From the NCBI GenBank assembly GCA_038135065.1, contig JAYPWI010000005.1:1-64000 (forward strand): DNA of 64,000 bases. Direction: 5' to 3'. Position numbers and translations under genes: made by a program. A model generated the notes under the pieces. That model worked only from the letters and a program-made list of their open reading frames with translations, had not been told where the DNA came from and made no database searches. The DNA is from JAYPWI01 sp038135065 (GTDB lineage: Bacteria > Actinomycetota > Acidimicrobiia > Acidimicrobiales > Poriferisodalaceae). Below, piece by piece: positions 8,027 to 16,085 of the stretch (positions are counted from its first letter, which is position 1; every line of letters begins with the position of its first letter).

Positions 8027-8479
8027 GTGGCTGTTTCCACCCGTGGGGACTACGCAAGCAGAGCGCTGTTGTCCCTCGCCTTGCATCATGACGGCTCCCC
8101 CACCTCGGTGCGTGATATCGCAGAATCCACCGGATTGCCCCAGCCCTATCTCGAGCAGATCCTGCTCGCCCTCAAAGGTGCCGGGTTGGTGCGATCGAAG
8201 CGGGGGGTAGGCGGCGGCTACATCCTGGCCAAGGACCCCGCCGACATCACGGTCGGCATGATCGTCAGTGCCGTCGACGGACCGATCAGCCTCGGCGACT
8301 TCGGTCAGCCCCATCAGGACGGTGCCTGCGACCACGAGGGCCACTGTGTACTGCTCGCCATCTGGGGCGAGGTGGGGGCGATGATGCGTCATCAGCTGGA
8401 CAGCTACACCCTCGCCCAGGTCGCCGAGATCTCGCGCGGCCGCTCGACATGGCCCAGCCCCGAGGGTTCAGTCGGTTGA
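8027..8479 (+). CDS. Rrf2-family transcriptional regulator
   Basis: A 150-aa winged-helix regulator: the start MAVSTRGDYASRALLSLALH, recognition region LPQPYLEQILLALKGAGLV and wing KRGVGGGYILAKDP are classic Rrf2/IscR/NsrR. These proteins are often Fe-S sensors using three Cys. Here only two Cys appear, in ACDHEGHC, flanked by His and Asp. It could hold a cluster with a non-Cys ligand or none. GTG 8027 sits six bases after a TACAGT hexamer. Its last 12 bases overlap the convergent rluD end. Target genes are unknown; no isc or suf genes are near. Confidence 0.92.
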   Translation: MAVSTRGDYASRALLSLALHHDGSPTSVRDIAESTGLPQPYLEQILLALKGAGLVRSKRGVGGGYILAKDPADITVGMIVSAVDGPISLGDFGQPHQDGACDHEGHCVLLAIWGEVGAMMRHQLDSYTLAQVAEISRGRSTWPSPEGSVG

Positions 8480-9418
8480 TCCCGACGACGATGCCGTCCT
8501 GAATCTCTCCAAGGCACCTTGGAAATCGGCGGGTGGGGTTGCCTCGAACCAGAGCTCGCGTTCGTCGCCCGGATGACGCAGCGCCAGCCGTGCGGCGTGG
8601 AGCAACGGTCGGCCTATCTCGAAGGGGTCGGGGCGGCCGTACACCGGGTCGCCGAGCACGTGCAGACCCACGGCTGCCAGATGGACCCGAATCTGATGCG
8701 TGCGACCCGTCTCCAACCGGCACCTGAGCAGACATGCCTCGATCGGAAGGGTGAACGACTCGAGGAGTTCGTAGTGGGTTCGAGCCCAGCGACCGTCCTC
8801 GCTGACCGACATCCGCGTCCGATAGCGCCGGCTTCGCCCGATAGGGGCATCGATGACTCCCTGATGGGCATCGGGGATCGAGCGAGCGAGGGTCAGGTAC
8901 TCCCGATGCATGCTGTGATCGAAGAGTTGAGCGACGAGATGGTCGTAGGCCAACTGGGTGCGGGCACACACCAGCAGGCCCGACGTGTCCCGGTCCAGAC
9001 GATGCACGATCCCCGGACGTTCTTTCTGGCCCACGGCCGCCATTTCGGGATATCGGGCGAGCAGGCCACTGACCAGCGTGCCGTCCTGTTGCCCTGCGCC
9101 GGGGTGCACGACGAGTCCGACCGGCTTGTCGACGACGACGAGATGTTCATCGGAGTAGATCGTCTCGAAGCCGATGGCAGGGTTCGGGGCCGGGGCAGAC
9201 CCGACCGTCGCCGGGGACGAAAGCGTCGCATGAACCACACTCCCCTTGCGGACCCGAAGGCTCGCCGTGACGACCACTTCTTCATCGAGGAGCACATCGC
9301 CCGCCTCGATCATTCCTCGCACGGCGCTGCGGCTGAGGCCGGACATGATGGCGACGACCCGGTCGATCCGTTCGCCATCGAGGGCCACGGGGATCTCGTC
9401 TGTCAGGGTCCCGCTCAT
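8468..9418 (-). CDS. rluD: RluA/RluD-family pseudouridine synthase
   Basis: RNA pseudouridine synthase of 316 aa. An N-terminal S4 RNA-binding domain (RIDRVVAIMSGLSRSAVRGM, about residues 17-70) precedes the catalytic domain with HRLDRDTSG (139-147, catalytic Asp 142) and LETGRTHQIRVHLA. It likely modifies 23S rRNA, as RluD does at the helix-69 uridines. ATG 9418 overlaps the lspA stop by four bases (ATGA), the usual coupling. It is the last gene of the dksA-lspA-rluD operon, a gene order common in bacteria. Confidence 0.93.
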   Translation of the reverse strand: MSGTLTDEIPVALDGERIDRVVAIMSGLSRSAVRGMIEAGDVLLDEEVVVTASLRVRKGSVVHATLSSPATVGSAPAPNPAIGFETIYSDEHLVVVDKPVGLVVHPGAGQQDGTLVSGLLARYPEMAAVGQKERPGIVHRLDRDTSGLLVCARTQLAYDHLVAQLFDHSMHREYLTLARSIPDAHQGVIDAPIGRSRRYRTRMSVSEDGRWARTHYELLESFTLPIEACLLRCRLETGRTHQIRVHLAAVGLHVLGDPVYGRPDPFEIGRPLLHAARLALRHPGDERELWFEATPPADFQGALERFRTASSSGSTD

Positions 9419-9954
9419 CGCACGATCTGACGATCGGCCCGCCACGCTGCGAGAAGGAGGAGGGCGACACCGACCGTGATGGCGATGTCAGCCACGTTGA
9501 ACACAGGCCAGAACTGCAGGTCGATGAAGTCCACGACCCCGCCCCGACCCCAACCCGGCCCCCGCAGCAGTCGGTCCAGCAAGTTGCCGACGGCCCCACC
9601 GAGCACCATGCCGACCGCTGGCGGCCCGGGATTTGCAGCAAAGCGGTCTCGCATTCGCCACACGACCACGGCCACGGCCACGGCCACCACCGCCAACACC
9701 GGGCCGAGCCCCCGGCCTGCGCCGAAGGCAACCCCCGTGTTCTCGACGAGGGCAAGACGAAGGGTCCACCAGACGTCTACCGGCCCGTCGACCAGTGCAG
9801 CGACCGCCCACAGCTTGGTGGCAGCATCCACGATCACGGTGAGCACAGCAGTCCCGAGCAGCACGTTCGTGGGCACACGACGAGGATTCGACTCACAGAG
9901 GCCCGATGCCGAGCGTTCGGGGGTGGCGCCGGTCTCCTCCGAGTGCCCCGTCAT
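9415..9954 (-). CDS. lspA: prolipoprotein signal peptidase (signal peptidase II)
   Basis: Aspartyl membrane protease of 179 aa that removes lipoprotein signal peptides. Four membrane segments are visible, and the two catalytic Asp motifs are GNLLDRLL and FNVADIAITVG. The family Asn is kept in LVENTGVAFG. The N-terminus carries about 35 extra polar residues before the first helix. ATG 9954 overlaps the stop of the dksA-like gene (9951-9953), so translation is probably coupled. A lipoprotein with a lipobox (the lpqB-like product at 44.8 kb) is one possible client in this window. Confidence 0.95.
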   Translation of the reverse strand: MTGHSEETGATPERSASGLCESNPRRVPTNVLLGTAVLTVIVDAATKLWAVAALVDGPVDVWWTLRLALVENTGVAFGAGRGLGPVLAVVAVAVAVVVWRMRDRFAANPGPPAVGMVLGGAVGNLLDRLLRGPGWGRGGVVDFIDLQFWPVFNVADIAITVGVALLLLAAWRADRQIVR

Positions 9955-10523
9955 CTCCAAGCGGAGCCGCGGCTCTTGTACTCGACCCGCATATCGGCTT
10001 GAGGAATCGCCTCTAGCCGCTCCCTGGGAATCGGCAATCCGGATGCCGTGCAAATGCCGTAGGTACCGGCGTCGAGCCTGGCCAGCGCAGCATCGATCTC
10101 TTCTATCGCCGCCCGCGCCTGAGCCTCCAGTTGGAGGTCGCGATCCCGCTCTACGGCGATGGAGTCGCCCTCGCCGGACTCTTCGTCGAACTGCACGTCT
10201 CCGGGTTCGCGATCGCGCGCCAGCTGGTCGGCCTCCTCGTGGAGGAAATCGGCATGCTGGTTATAGCGGAGACGCTCGGCGAGCAGAGCCTCTCGCTGGC
10301 TGGCCAAGAACTCGTCGTCGAACAGCTGCTCGACGTCCGTGGCCCCGCCTGCCTTTTTCTTCGCAGCAGCCTTCTTCTTGGCCGGGGCAGCCTTTTTCTT
10401 CGCGGCAGCCTTTTTCTTCGCGGCAGCCTTCTTCTTGGCCGGGGCAGCCTTTTTCTTCGCGGCAGCCTTCTTCTTGGCTGCCGAGTTCGCCGCGGCTGCT
10501 GCTGCTTTCTTCTTGGCTGCCAT
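9951..10523 (-). CDS. DksA/TraR-family protein with Lys/Ala-rich tail and lost zinc-finger Cys
   Basis: A 190-aa protein in two parts. Residues 2-59 are almost pure Ala and Lys: eight KKK blocks spaced 6-7 residues apart, like the tails of HU or histone H1-like proteins, and probably bind nucleic acid or another polyanion. Residues 60-190 are DksA/TraR-like: a coiled coil, then YGICTASGLPIPRERLEAIP. The zinc finger keeps only one Cys; the second is Ser and the last pair is missing (DMRVEYKS). Binding in the RNA polymerase secondary channel is inferred from the family. It heads the lspA-rluD operon and has a good promoter. Confidence 0.88.
   Translation of the reverse strand: MAAKKKAAAAAANSAAKKKAAAKKKAAPAKKKAAAKKKAAAKKKAAPAKKKAAAKKKAGGATDVEQLFDDEFLASQREALLAERLRYNQHADFLHEEADQLARDREPGDVQFDEESGEGDSIAVERDRDLQLEAQARAAIEEIDAALARLDAGTYGICTASGLPIPRERLEAIPQADMRVEYKSRGSAWR
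10350..10520 (-). repeat. tandem Lys/Ala codon repeats
   Basis: Imperfect tandem DNA repeats encode the KKKAAA / KKKAAPA blocks of the DksA-like protein. A block of about 40 bases recurs 57 bases apart (near 10371 and 10428), fitting a 19-residue super-unit. Such repeats can change copy number by slippage. On the plus strand they read as Phe/Ala runs, an artefact. Confidence 0.85.
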
Positions 10524-10555
10524 GTTCGAACCTGCCCTACACCGAAAGGTGTCGA

Positions 10556-10584
10556 AGTATATCGATGTACATCGAGCCGACCAA
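10556..10584 (-). promoter_or_regulatory. promoter of dksA-like/lspA/rluD operon
   Basis: On the minus strand: -35 TTGGTC (10584-10579), a 17-base spacer, -10 TATACT (10561-10556). The start point would be near 10549, giving a leader of about 26 bases that contains a short ACACC/GGTGT hairpin (10539-10552). This is one of the few canonical -35/-10 pairs in the window. Confidence 0.65.
10562..10575. promoter_or_regulatory. 14-base perfect palindrome in promoter spacer
   Basis: TCGATGTACATCGA is a perfect inverted repeat that fills the spacer between the -35 and -10 boxes of the dksA-like operon. The position is ideal for a dimeric repressor or a MerR-like activator. The cognate protein is unknown. 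Confidence 0.55.
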
Positions 10585-10653
10585 CAGCCCCGGGACCCAC
10601 GCTGTTATAGCTCACTACCGACCCGCCACGGGTCACCTTCGCCGATGAAGCTG

Positions 10654-10702
10654 CGCTCGGTGGACTCCTGGCCCGGCGCAGGGGCCTCGCTCCACCGCAG
10701 CG
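10654..10702 (+). other. long stem-loop upstream of ileS
   Basis: CGCTCGGTGGA (10654-10664) pairs with TCCACCGCAGCG (10691-10702) with one bulged C, and inside it GGCCC (10670-10674) pairs with GGGCC (10682-10686). It lies 54 bases before the ileS start. Actinobacterial ileS genes often have T-box leaders, but I cannot see a T-box sequence or specifier loop here. A weak -10-like TACATT lies at 10719-10724, downstream of the hairpin, so the hairpin may not be in the ileS message. Confidence 0.35.
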
Positions 10703-10755
10703 TGCCCACACCAACCGGTACATTGTCTGGTCGCACGACGAGCCCAGGTCCGAGA

Positions 10756-13700
10756 ATGAGCGACTCCCCCAACCGTCCCTACCCCGACGTCTCGAGCCGC
10801 GCGGACTTTCCCGCCATCGAACGAAAGGTCCTCGAGCGCTGGGAGCACGACGACACGTTCGCCATGTCGATCGACCAGCGTCCTCGTGACCGAGAGTTCG
10901 TCTTTTATGATGGGCCCCCCTTCGCAAACGGCCTCCCTCACCACGGTCACCTGTTGACCGGTTACGTCAAGGACGTCGTTCCCCGCTACCAGACGATGCG
11001 AGGTCGACGAGTCGAGCGTCGATTCGGATGGGACTGCCACGGTCTCCCCGCAGAGATGGAAACCGAGAAGGAACTCGAACTGTCAGGGAGGGCGGCCATC
11101 ACCGACTACGGCATCGAGGCCTTCAACTCGCATTGCCGGAGTTCGGTGCTGAGGTACACGGCAGAATGGGAGACCACGGTCACCCGTCAGGCCCGATGGG
11201 TGGACTTCGACAACGACTACAAGACGATGGACCTCTCCTACATGGAGTCGGTCATGTGGGCCTTCAAGGAGCTCTACGACAAGGGCCTCGTCTACCAAGC
11301 GTTCCGCGTGATGCCCTACTCCTGGGGTGCGGAGACTCCGCTGTCGAACTTCGAGATCCGCCTCGATGACGCAACACGCCCCCGCCAGGACCCGGCAGTG
11401 TCGGTGTGGTTCGAGGCTCAGCTCCCCGACGAAGGCCCAACGGCGGGCTTGGGCACGGCCCGGATCGTGGCATGGACCACCACCCCGTGGACCCTGCCGT
11501 CGAATCTCGCCCTCGCCGTCGGCCCCGACATCGACTACGTCGTCGTGGAGGCGCAGGGTGCCCGCTGGATCCTCGGGAAGGGTGCCTTGGCCACTTACGA
11601 ACCCGACCTCGGTGAGGTCGAGATCATCGCCGAGGTGCGAGGCAGCGATCTCGTCGGTTCGTCCTACGAGCCGCTGTTCCCGTACTTCGCTGAGCGCACC
11701 GATGCCTTCCGGGTCCTGGAGGCCGCATTCGTCGACACCTCAGAGGGCACAGGGATCGTTCACATGGCCCCTGGTTTCGGCGAGGACGACCAGATCACCT
11801 GCGAAGCGAACGGGATAGCCATCGGCCGGGTCGTACCGGTGGACGACCAGGGCCGCTTCACCGAGGATGTCGCCGATTGGAACGGCGTCAACGTCTTCGA
11901 CGCCAACCCCCAGATCATCAGGGTGCTCAAAGACCGAGGGCGGGTGCTCCGCCACGACTCCTACGAGCACAACTATCCCCACTGCTGGCGGACCGACACC
12001 CCGATCATCTACAAGGCGATCTCGTCGTGGTACGTCGAGGTCACCGCTATTCGCGACCGCCTGCTGGAACTCAACGACGAGATCAACTGGGTCCCCGGGC
12101 ACGTGCGCGACGGCCGATTCGGTCAATGGCTGGCCGGCGCCCGAGACTGGTCGATCAGCCGCAACCGGTTCTGGGGGTCACCGATTCCGGTGTGGGTGAG
12201 TGACGACCCCGCATACCCGCGTATCGACGTGTACGGGTCGCTCGACCAACTCGAAGCTGACTTCGGTGTCCGCCCCACCGATCTCCACCGACCGTTCATC
12301 GACGAGCTGACCCGGCCGAATCCCGATGATCCGACCGGGCGCAGCACCATGCGGAGGGTTCCCGAGGTCCTCGATTGCTGGTTCGAGTCCGGATCGATGC
12401 CCTTCGCCCAGGTGCACTATCCGTTCGACAACAAGGAGTGGTTCGACGACCACTTCCCAGCGGACTTCATCGTCGAATACATCAACCAGACGCGTGGATG
12501 GTTCTACACGCTGCACGTCCTGGCTGGTGCGTTGTTCGATCGACCCGCATTCCAGAACGTGATCTGCCACGGCATTCTGTTGGCCGAGGACGGCAACAAG
12601 CTCTCCAAGCGACTTCGCAACTACACCGAGCCCACGGAGATTTTCGAACGGCAAGGATCCGACGCGCTGAGGTGGTACTTCCTGTCGACGAGCATCGTGC
12701 GTGGCGGAGACGCCCGCATCAGCGATCAGGCCATCGACGACGTGCTTCGTCAGGTCCTGATTCCTGTCTGGAACGCCTACTCCTTCTTCACCCTGTACGC
12801 GAACGCTGACGGTTATCGGGCCGAGCCACGCACCGATTCGACCAACCTGCTCGACCGTTACCTCCTCGCCAAGACCCGCGAGCTCGTTGAGGCCACGACC
12901 GCTCGGCTCGACGCCTACGACCTGCCAGGTGCGGCGGCCGAGATCCAGGCCTTCATCGATGCCCTGAACAACTGGTACATCAGACGGAGCCGAGATCGGT
13001 TCTGGGGCACCGAATCCGCAACGTCGTCAGAGGGCGACCAAGACGCCTACGACACGCTGTACACGGTGCTGACCACCTTCACTCGGGTCGCAGCCCCCTT
13101 CCTTCCGATGATCATGGAAGAGATCCACGGTGGCCTGACCGGTGGGAGCAGTGTCCATCTCGCGGCGTGGCCCGAGCCCACGGAACTTCCAGCTGATCCT
13201 GATCTTGTCGCAGCCATGGACCGCCTGCGGGACGTCGCCTCGACCGGACTTCGCATTCGTGAGGATGCTGGCCTCCGGGTACGACTTCCCCTGTCCCAAG
13301 TGGTTGTCGCCGGGCATGGAGCCGAGTCCCTGGCCGGCCTGAGCGACCTCCTGGCCGATGAACTGAACGTCAAGGCCGTGACCCTCACCGACGACATCTC
13401 AGGTCACGCATCCTTCGTCCTACGCCCCGACGGCAAGGTGCTCGGCCCGCGTGTGGGCGGTCGGGTGCAGGAGGTGTTCAAGGCGGCACGGGCAGGTCAA
13501 TGGGTGCAGCGGGATGACGGAGCAATCGAGATCGCCGGCGAGGTCCTGACGGCCGGTGAATTCGAGCTAGGTCTGGAGGCCGAGAACCCCTCCACAACGG
13601 CGGCCCTTCGTTCCGCCGACGCCGTCGTCGTCCTCGACACCGAGGTGACGGCAGAACTCGAAGCCGAGGGAATGGCCCGCGATCTCATCCGGCACGTCCA

Positions 13701-13893
13701 GCAGGCTAGAAAAGACGCCGATCTGCGGGTCACCGATCGCATCACCGCCACCGTCCGGTGGAGCCCCGAACAACTTGGCGCCATCCAGGATCACGCCGAC
13801 GCGATCTGCGCCGCCGTCCTCGCAGACGAGCTCACCTGGTTACCGGGCCAGACTGACCCGATCGTTGAGATAGCGATAGCCGCTCGCGACTGA
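10756..13893 (+). CDS. ileS: isoleucyl-tRNA synthetase
   Basis: Class I aminoacyl-tRNA synthetase of 1045 aa that charges tRNA-Ile. The HIGH signature is HHGH (62-65, within PFANGLPHHGH) and the KMSKS loop is KLSKR (615-619, in DGNKLSKRLRNY). The editing domain lies between (WTTTPWTLPSNLALAVG), followed by the anticodon-binding domain. Length and motifs fit the eukaryote-like IleS2 type, which tends to resist mupirocin; that is inference. ATG 10756 is chosen because the frame further upstream is antisense to the Lys/Ala repeats. It converges with divIVA, leaving 4 bases between stops. Confidence 0.96.
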   Translation: MSDSPNRPYPDVSSRADFPAIERKVLERWEHDDTFAMSIDQRPRDREFVFYDGPPFANGLPHHGHLLTGYVKDVVPRYQTMRGRRVERRFGWDCHGLPAEMETEKELELSGRAAITDYGIEAFNSHCRSSVLRYTAEWETTVTRQARWVDFDNDYKTMDLSYMESVMWAFKELYDKGLVYQAFRVMPYSWGAETPLSNFEIRLDDATRPRQDPAVSVWFEAQLPDEGPTAGLGTARIVAWTTTPWTLPSNLALAVGPDIDYVVVEAQGARWILGKGALATYEPDLGEVEIIAEVRGSDLVGSSYEPLFPYFAERTDAFRVLEAAFVDTSEGTGIVHMAPGFGEDDQITCEANGIAIGRVVPVDDQGRFTEDVADWNGVNVFDANPQIIRVLKDRGRVLRHDSYEHNYPHCWRTDTPIIYKAISSWYVEVTAIRDRLLELNDEINWVPGHVRDGRFGQWLAGARDWSISRNRFWGSPIPVWVSDDPAYPRIDVYGSLDQLEADFGVRPTDLHRPFIDELTRPNPDDPTGRSTMRRVPEVLDCWFESGSMPFAQVHYPFDNKEWFDDHFPADFIVEYINQTRGWFYTLHVLAGALFDRPAFQNVICHGILLAEDGNKLSKRLRNYTEPTEIFERQGSDALRWYFLSTSIVRGGDARISDQAIDDVLRQVLIPVWNAYSFFTLYANADGYRAEPRTDSTNLLDRYLLAKTRELVEATTARLDAYDLPGAAAEIQAFIDALNNWYIRRSRDRFWGTESATSSEGDQDAYDTLYTVLTTFTRVAAPFLPMIMEEIHGGLTGGSSVHLAAWPEPTELPADPDLVAAMDRLRDVASTGLRIREDAGLRVRLPLSQVVVAGHGAESLAGLSDLLADELNVKAVTLTDDISGHASFVLRPDGKVLGPRVGGRVQEVFKAARAGQWVQRDDGAIEIAGEVLTAGEFELGLEAENPSTTAALRSADAVVVLDTEVTAELEAEGMARDLIRHVQQARKDADLRVTDRITATVRWSPEQLGAIQDHADAICAAVLADELTWLPGQTDPIVEIAIAARD

Positions 13894-13897
13894 GCGG
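13880..13897. terminator. hairpin at ileS/divIVA convergent junction
   Basis: CCGCTC (13880-13885), loop GCGACT, GAGCGG (13892-13897). The ileS stop codon lies at the loop/stem edge. No T-tract follows, as is common for actinobacterial terminators. Confidence 0.4.
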
Positions 13898-15139
13898 TCA
13901 GCTACCGCGACGGCGACGGCGAGGCGACTCGGCGTCGACCTCGTCCCCCCGCAGTGGTTCGTGGCTCCGAAGCGCTGCCAGGAAGGGATCATCGATGTCG
14001 GCGACAGCCACGATGGTCGAGCCGTGCGTCGGGGCGGCTGCGACTTCCGGAGGCTGCGGCATGGGAGGAACGGCCTGTGCCTCGTTGCTGGCCGAGACAG
14101 GCACCTCAGGAGCCGATGGAGCCGACACCTCGGGCTGTGACTGTGGCTCATCCACAAGGTGGAGGTCGGCTCGCGCTGCGGCCTCGGTCTCGTCCCGCTC
14201 ACCGGAACCATCGATGGTCGCCCACCGGGGTCGTCCCCCACCGACGTCGGTACCTGCGGGGTGGCTAGCGGTGGGAGCTGCAGGGAGCGGTGCCGATGAC
14301 TCCGACGCCGAGAGGTCGATCACTTCACGACCGGGGCCGGGTTCGGGCTGCTCGGCTTCTGCGTCCATCTGGTCGAGGCGAGCGCTCACCGCACCGAGTT
14401 CCTGCGCGAGGCTCGCAATTGCGTCCCGGCGACCCCCGACGAGGTCCGTGAGCCGCCGAGCTTCAGCCCGCCGGGCGAACACCGCAGCTTCCAGCTCCGC
14501 CAGTTCTGCCGTCAACTCCGCTTGACGCCGTTCGAGATCGGCGGTCGCTGACGTCCGGGCGGCCTCGACGAGCGCTGCAGCCTCACTCCGTGCCGCAGCA
14601 AGTGCCTCCTCGGCATCGCGAGCAGCAGCCTGGGCAGCTTCGTCGCGGAGCCGCTTGGCGTCGACCAACAGACGGTCCGCCTCTGCCTGCCGCTCCCGGG
14701 CGGCGGTCTGCCCCTCTGCAGCCGCTGCCGTCCGAATCTCCGCAGCCTGGGTGTGGGCCTCGGAAACGATGGCCTCTGCCTGTGCCGAGGCCTGGGCAAT
14801 TGCCTCGGCCCCCTCTGCCCGAGCTGCGGCCAGCGCATCGTCGGCCACTTTCTGGGCAAGAAGCAGTGCTCGACTGATCTGCTCAGCGTCAGACTGGGTC
14901 GACGGCGCGGGCGCAGCCGCCGCCACTGGGGCGGCAGGGGCACCGACGGCGGGGATCTGGGCCGTACCTGCGGCCTGTTCCAGCTCGGCGATCCTGCTGT
15001 TGGCCCGATCCAGTCGGGACAGCAGATCTCCTACCGCCCCACCGACTCGCTCGAGGAAGTCATCAACTGCGTCGCAGTCATAGCCCCTGAATTTCTCGGG
15101 AAATTGCTGTGTTTCGAGCAGCTGCGGGGTGAGATCCAT
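13898..15139 (-). CDS. divIVA: DivIVA-domain polar growth protein (Wag31-like)
   Basis: A 413-aa cytoplasmic coiled-coil protein. The DivIVA N-terminus (LLETQQFPEKFRGYDCDAVDDFLERV, in two blocks; membrane-curvature binding) is followed by an Ala/Pro linker, then a long Ala/Glu/Arg-rich coiled coil (about 75-265), then a Pro/Ser/Glu-rich tail ending in a run of five Arg. In actinobacteria this protein marks cell poles and steers wall growth. ATG 15139 lies six bases after TAGCTT, so it may be transcribed apart from the division cluster upstream. Confidence 0.92.
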   Translation of the reverse strand: MDLTPQLLETQQFPEKFRGYDCDAVDDFLERVGGAVGDLLSRLDRANSRIAELEQAAGTAQIPAVGAPAAPVAAAAPAPSTQSDAEQISRALLLAQKVADDALAAARAEGAEAIAQASAQAEAIVSEAHTQAAEIRTAAAAEGQTAARERQAEADRLLVDAKRLRDEAAQAAARDAEEALAAARSEAAALVEAARTSATADLERRQAELTAELAELEAAVFARRAEARRLTDLVGGRRDAIASLAQELGAVSARLDQMDAEAEQPEPGPGREVIDLSASESSAPLPAAPTASHPAGTDVGGGRPRWATIDGSGERDETEAAARADLHLVDEPQSQPEVSAPSAPEVPVSASNEAQAVPPMPQPPEVAAAPTHGSTIVAVADIDDPFLAALRSHEPLRGDEVDAESPRRRRRGS

Positions 15140-15145
15140 ACCGCA

Positions 15146-15151
15146 AAGCTA
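15146..15151 (-). promoter_or_regulatory. leaderless-type -10 for divIVA
   Basis: TAGCTT on the minus strand ends six bases before ATG 15139, in the 54-base gap after yggT. Confidence 0.5.
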
Positions 15152-15193
15152 CCAAGCCCTCAGTTGTCGGCCCAGTCCCACAGAGTGCGGTAA

Positions 15194-15460
15194 TCAACAC
15201 CCGAGGATTGCGCCGAGCACCACCACCTGCAAAAGAAGAACCACAATGATCGGTGACAAATCGACCCCCACCATTCCGATACGGAGCGGGGGCAGGGCTC
15301 GCCGCAGGGGGCCAAGCACAGGCTCCGTAACCCGGACAAGGGCACTGCGCACCACGGCAACCGGGCTAGCCGGGGAGATCGGGATCCAACTGAACACGAT
15401 CCGTAGAAAGATGGCAATCAAGTAGAGATTGCCCACTACGCAGAGAAGCTGCTGCACCAC
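15194..15460 (-). CDS. YggT-family membrane protein
   Basis: A small integral membrane protein of 88 aa with two hydrophobic helices (LLCVVGNLYLIAIFLRIVFS and LSPIIVVLLLQVVVLGAILG) and the family turn SW..ISPASP and VTEPVLGPLRRALPP. GTG 15460 and the next codon GTG 15457 are both possible starts. Its position between sepF and divIVA is the classic one in Gram-positive bacteria. Function is poorly known; a link to division or osmotic stress is suggested by genetics in other species. Confidence 0.88.
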   Translation of the reverse strand: MVQQLLCVVGNLYLIAIFLRIVFSWIPISPASPVAVVRSALVRVTEPVLGPLRRALPPLRIGMVGVDLSPIIVVLLLQVVVLGAILGC

Positions 15461-15482
15461 GTACCTGCCTCGGCCTTCGGGC

Positions 15483-16052
15483 CTAGTAGTGAAGGCCGCG
15501 CTCTTGCAGGCGCTGACGCTCGTCGTCGGGAAGGCTGACGTTCGCTGGGGCCAGCAAGTACACGGCGTCGGCCACCTTTTCGAGGTTCCCATCCAGGCCG
15601 TAGCAGAGGCCCGACGTGAAGTCGATGAGGCGACGCGAGAGGTCGCGGTCGACGTCCTGAAGGTTCACGAGCACCGCCTGACCGGACTTGAAGCGATCGG
15701 CAACCTGCTGTGCGTCGTTGAACGACCTGGGGACCACGATGTGGGGCTTTGCTGGCGACACGGGGATCGTCCGCACCGAACCCGTCGGCTCGATGCCCGC
15801 ATCCGACATGGCGGTCCGTCGCGTTGGCGCAGTGGCCACGCTTCCCGATGGTTCACGATGTCCGGGTTCTGGCTGTGGCTCTTCGGTGGGTTGCGGCACG
15901 ACCCTCACCACGCCCTCGTCTATCGGCCGGTCGGCAACGGCGACGGAGGACGCTGCGGGCCCAGCCGCGTCACGACGCTGGCTCACGCCGTCGTCGTATT
16001 CCTCGTCAGGCCCTAGACCGAGGTACAGCATCGCTTGTCGCCACAGGGACAT
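15483..16052 (-). CDS. sepF: cell division protein SepF
   Basis: A 189-aa protein that tethers FtsZ to the membrane and bundles it. The N-terminal amphipathic helix (MSLWRQAMLYLGLG) is the lipid anchor, residues 20-95 are a disordered linker, and the C-terminal domain (IVVPRSFNDAQQVADRF then AVLVNLQDVDRDLSRRLIDF) is the FtsZ-binding ring fold. ftsA is absent, as in other actinobacteria, so SepF is the likely main FtsZ anchor. A strong GAGGAGG site precedes ATG 16052. A TACCCT at 16077-16072 could give it a second promoter. Confidence 0.94.
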   Translation of the reverse strand: MSLWRQAMLYLGLGPDEEYDDGVSQRRDAAGPAASSVAVADRPIDEGVVRVVPQPTEEPQPEPGHREPSGSVATAPTRRTAMSDAGIEPTGSVRTIPVSPAKPHIVVPRSFNDAQQVADRFKSGQAVLVNLQDVDRDLSRRLIDFTSGLCYGLDGNLEKVADAVYLLAPANVSLPDDERQRLQERGLHY

Positions 16053-16085
16053 GGGACCTCCTCTTCGGTTGAGGGTACCGCGACC

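Noticed and set aside
10339..10755. Upstream in-frame extension of ileS rich in Phe and Ala
   Set aside because: It is the complement of the Lys/Ala repeats of the DksA-like gene; IleS homologues start near ATG 10756.
10560..10755. T-box riboswitch before ileS
   Set aside because: No recognisable T-box sequence, specifier loop or antiterminator could be found by eye; only an unrelated hairpin.
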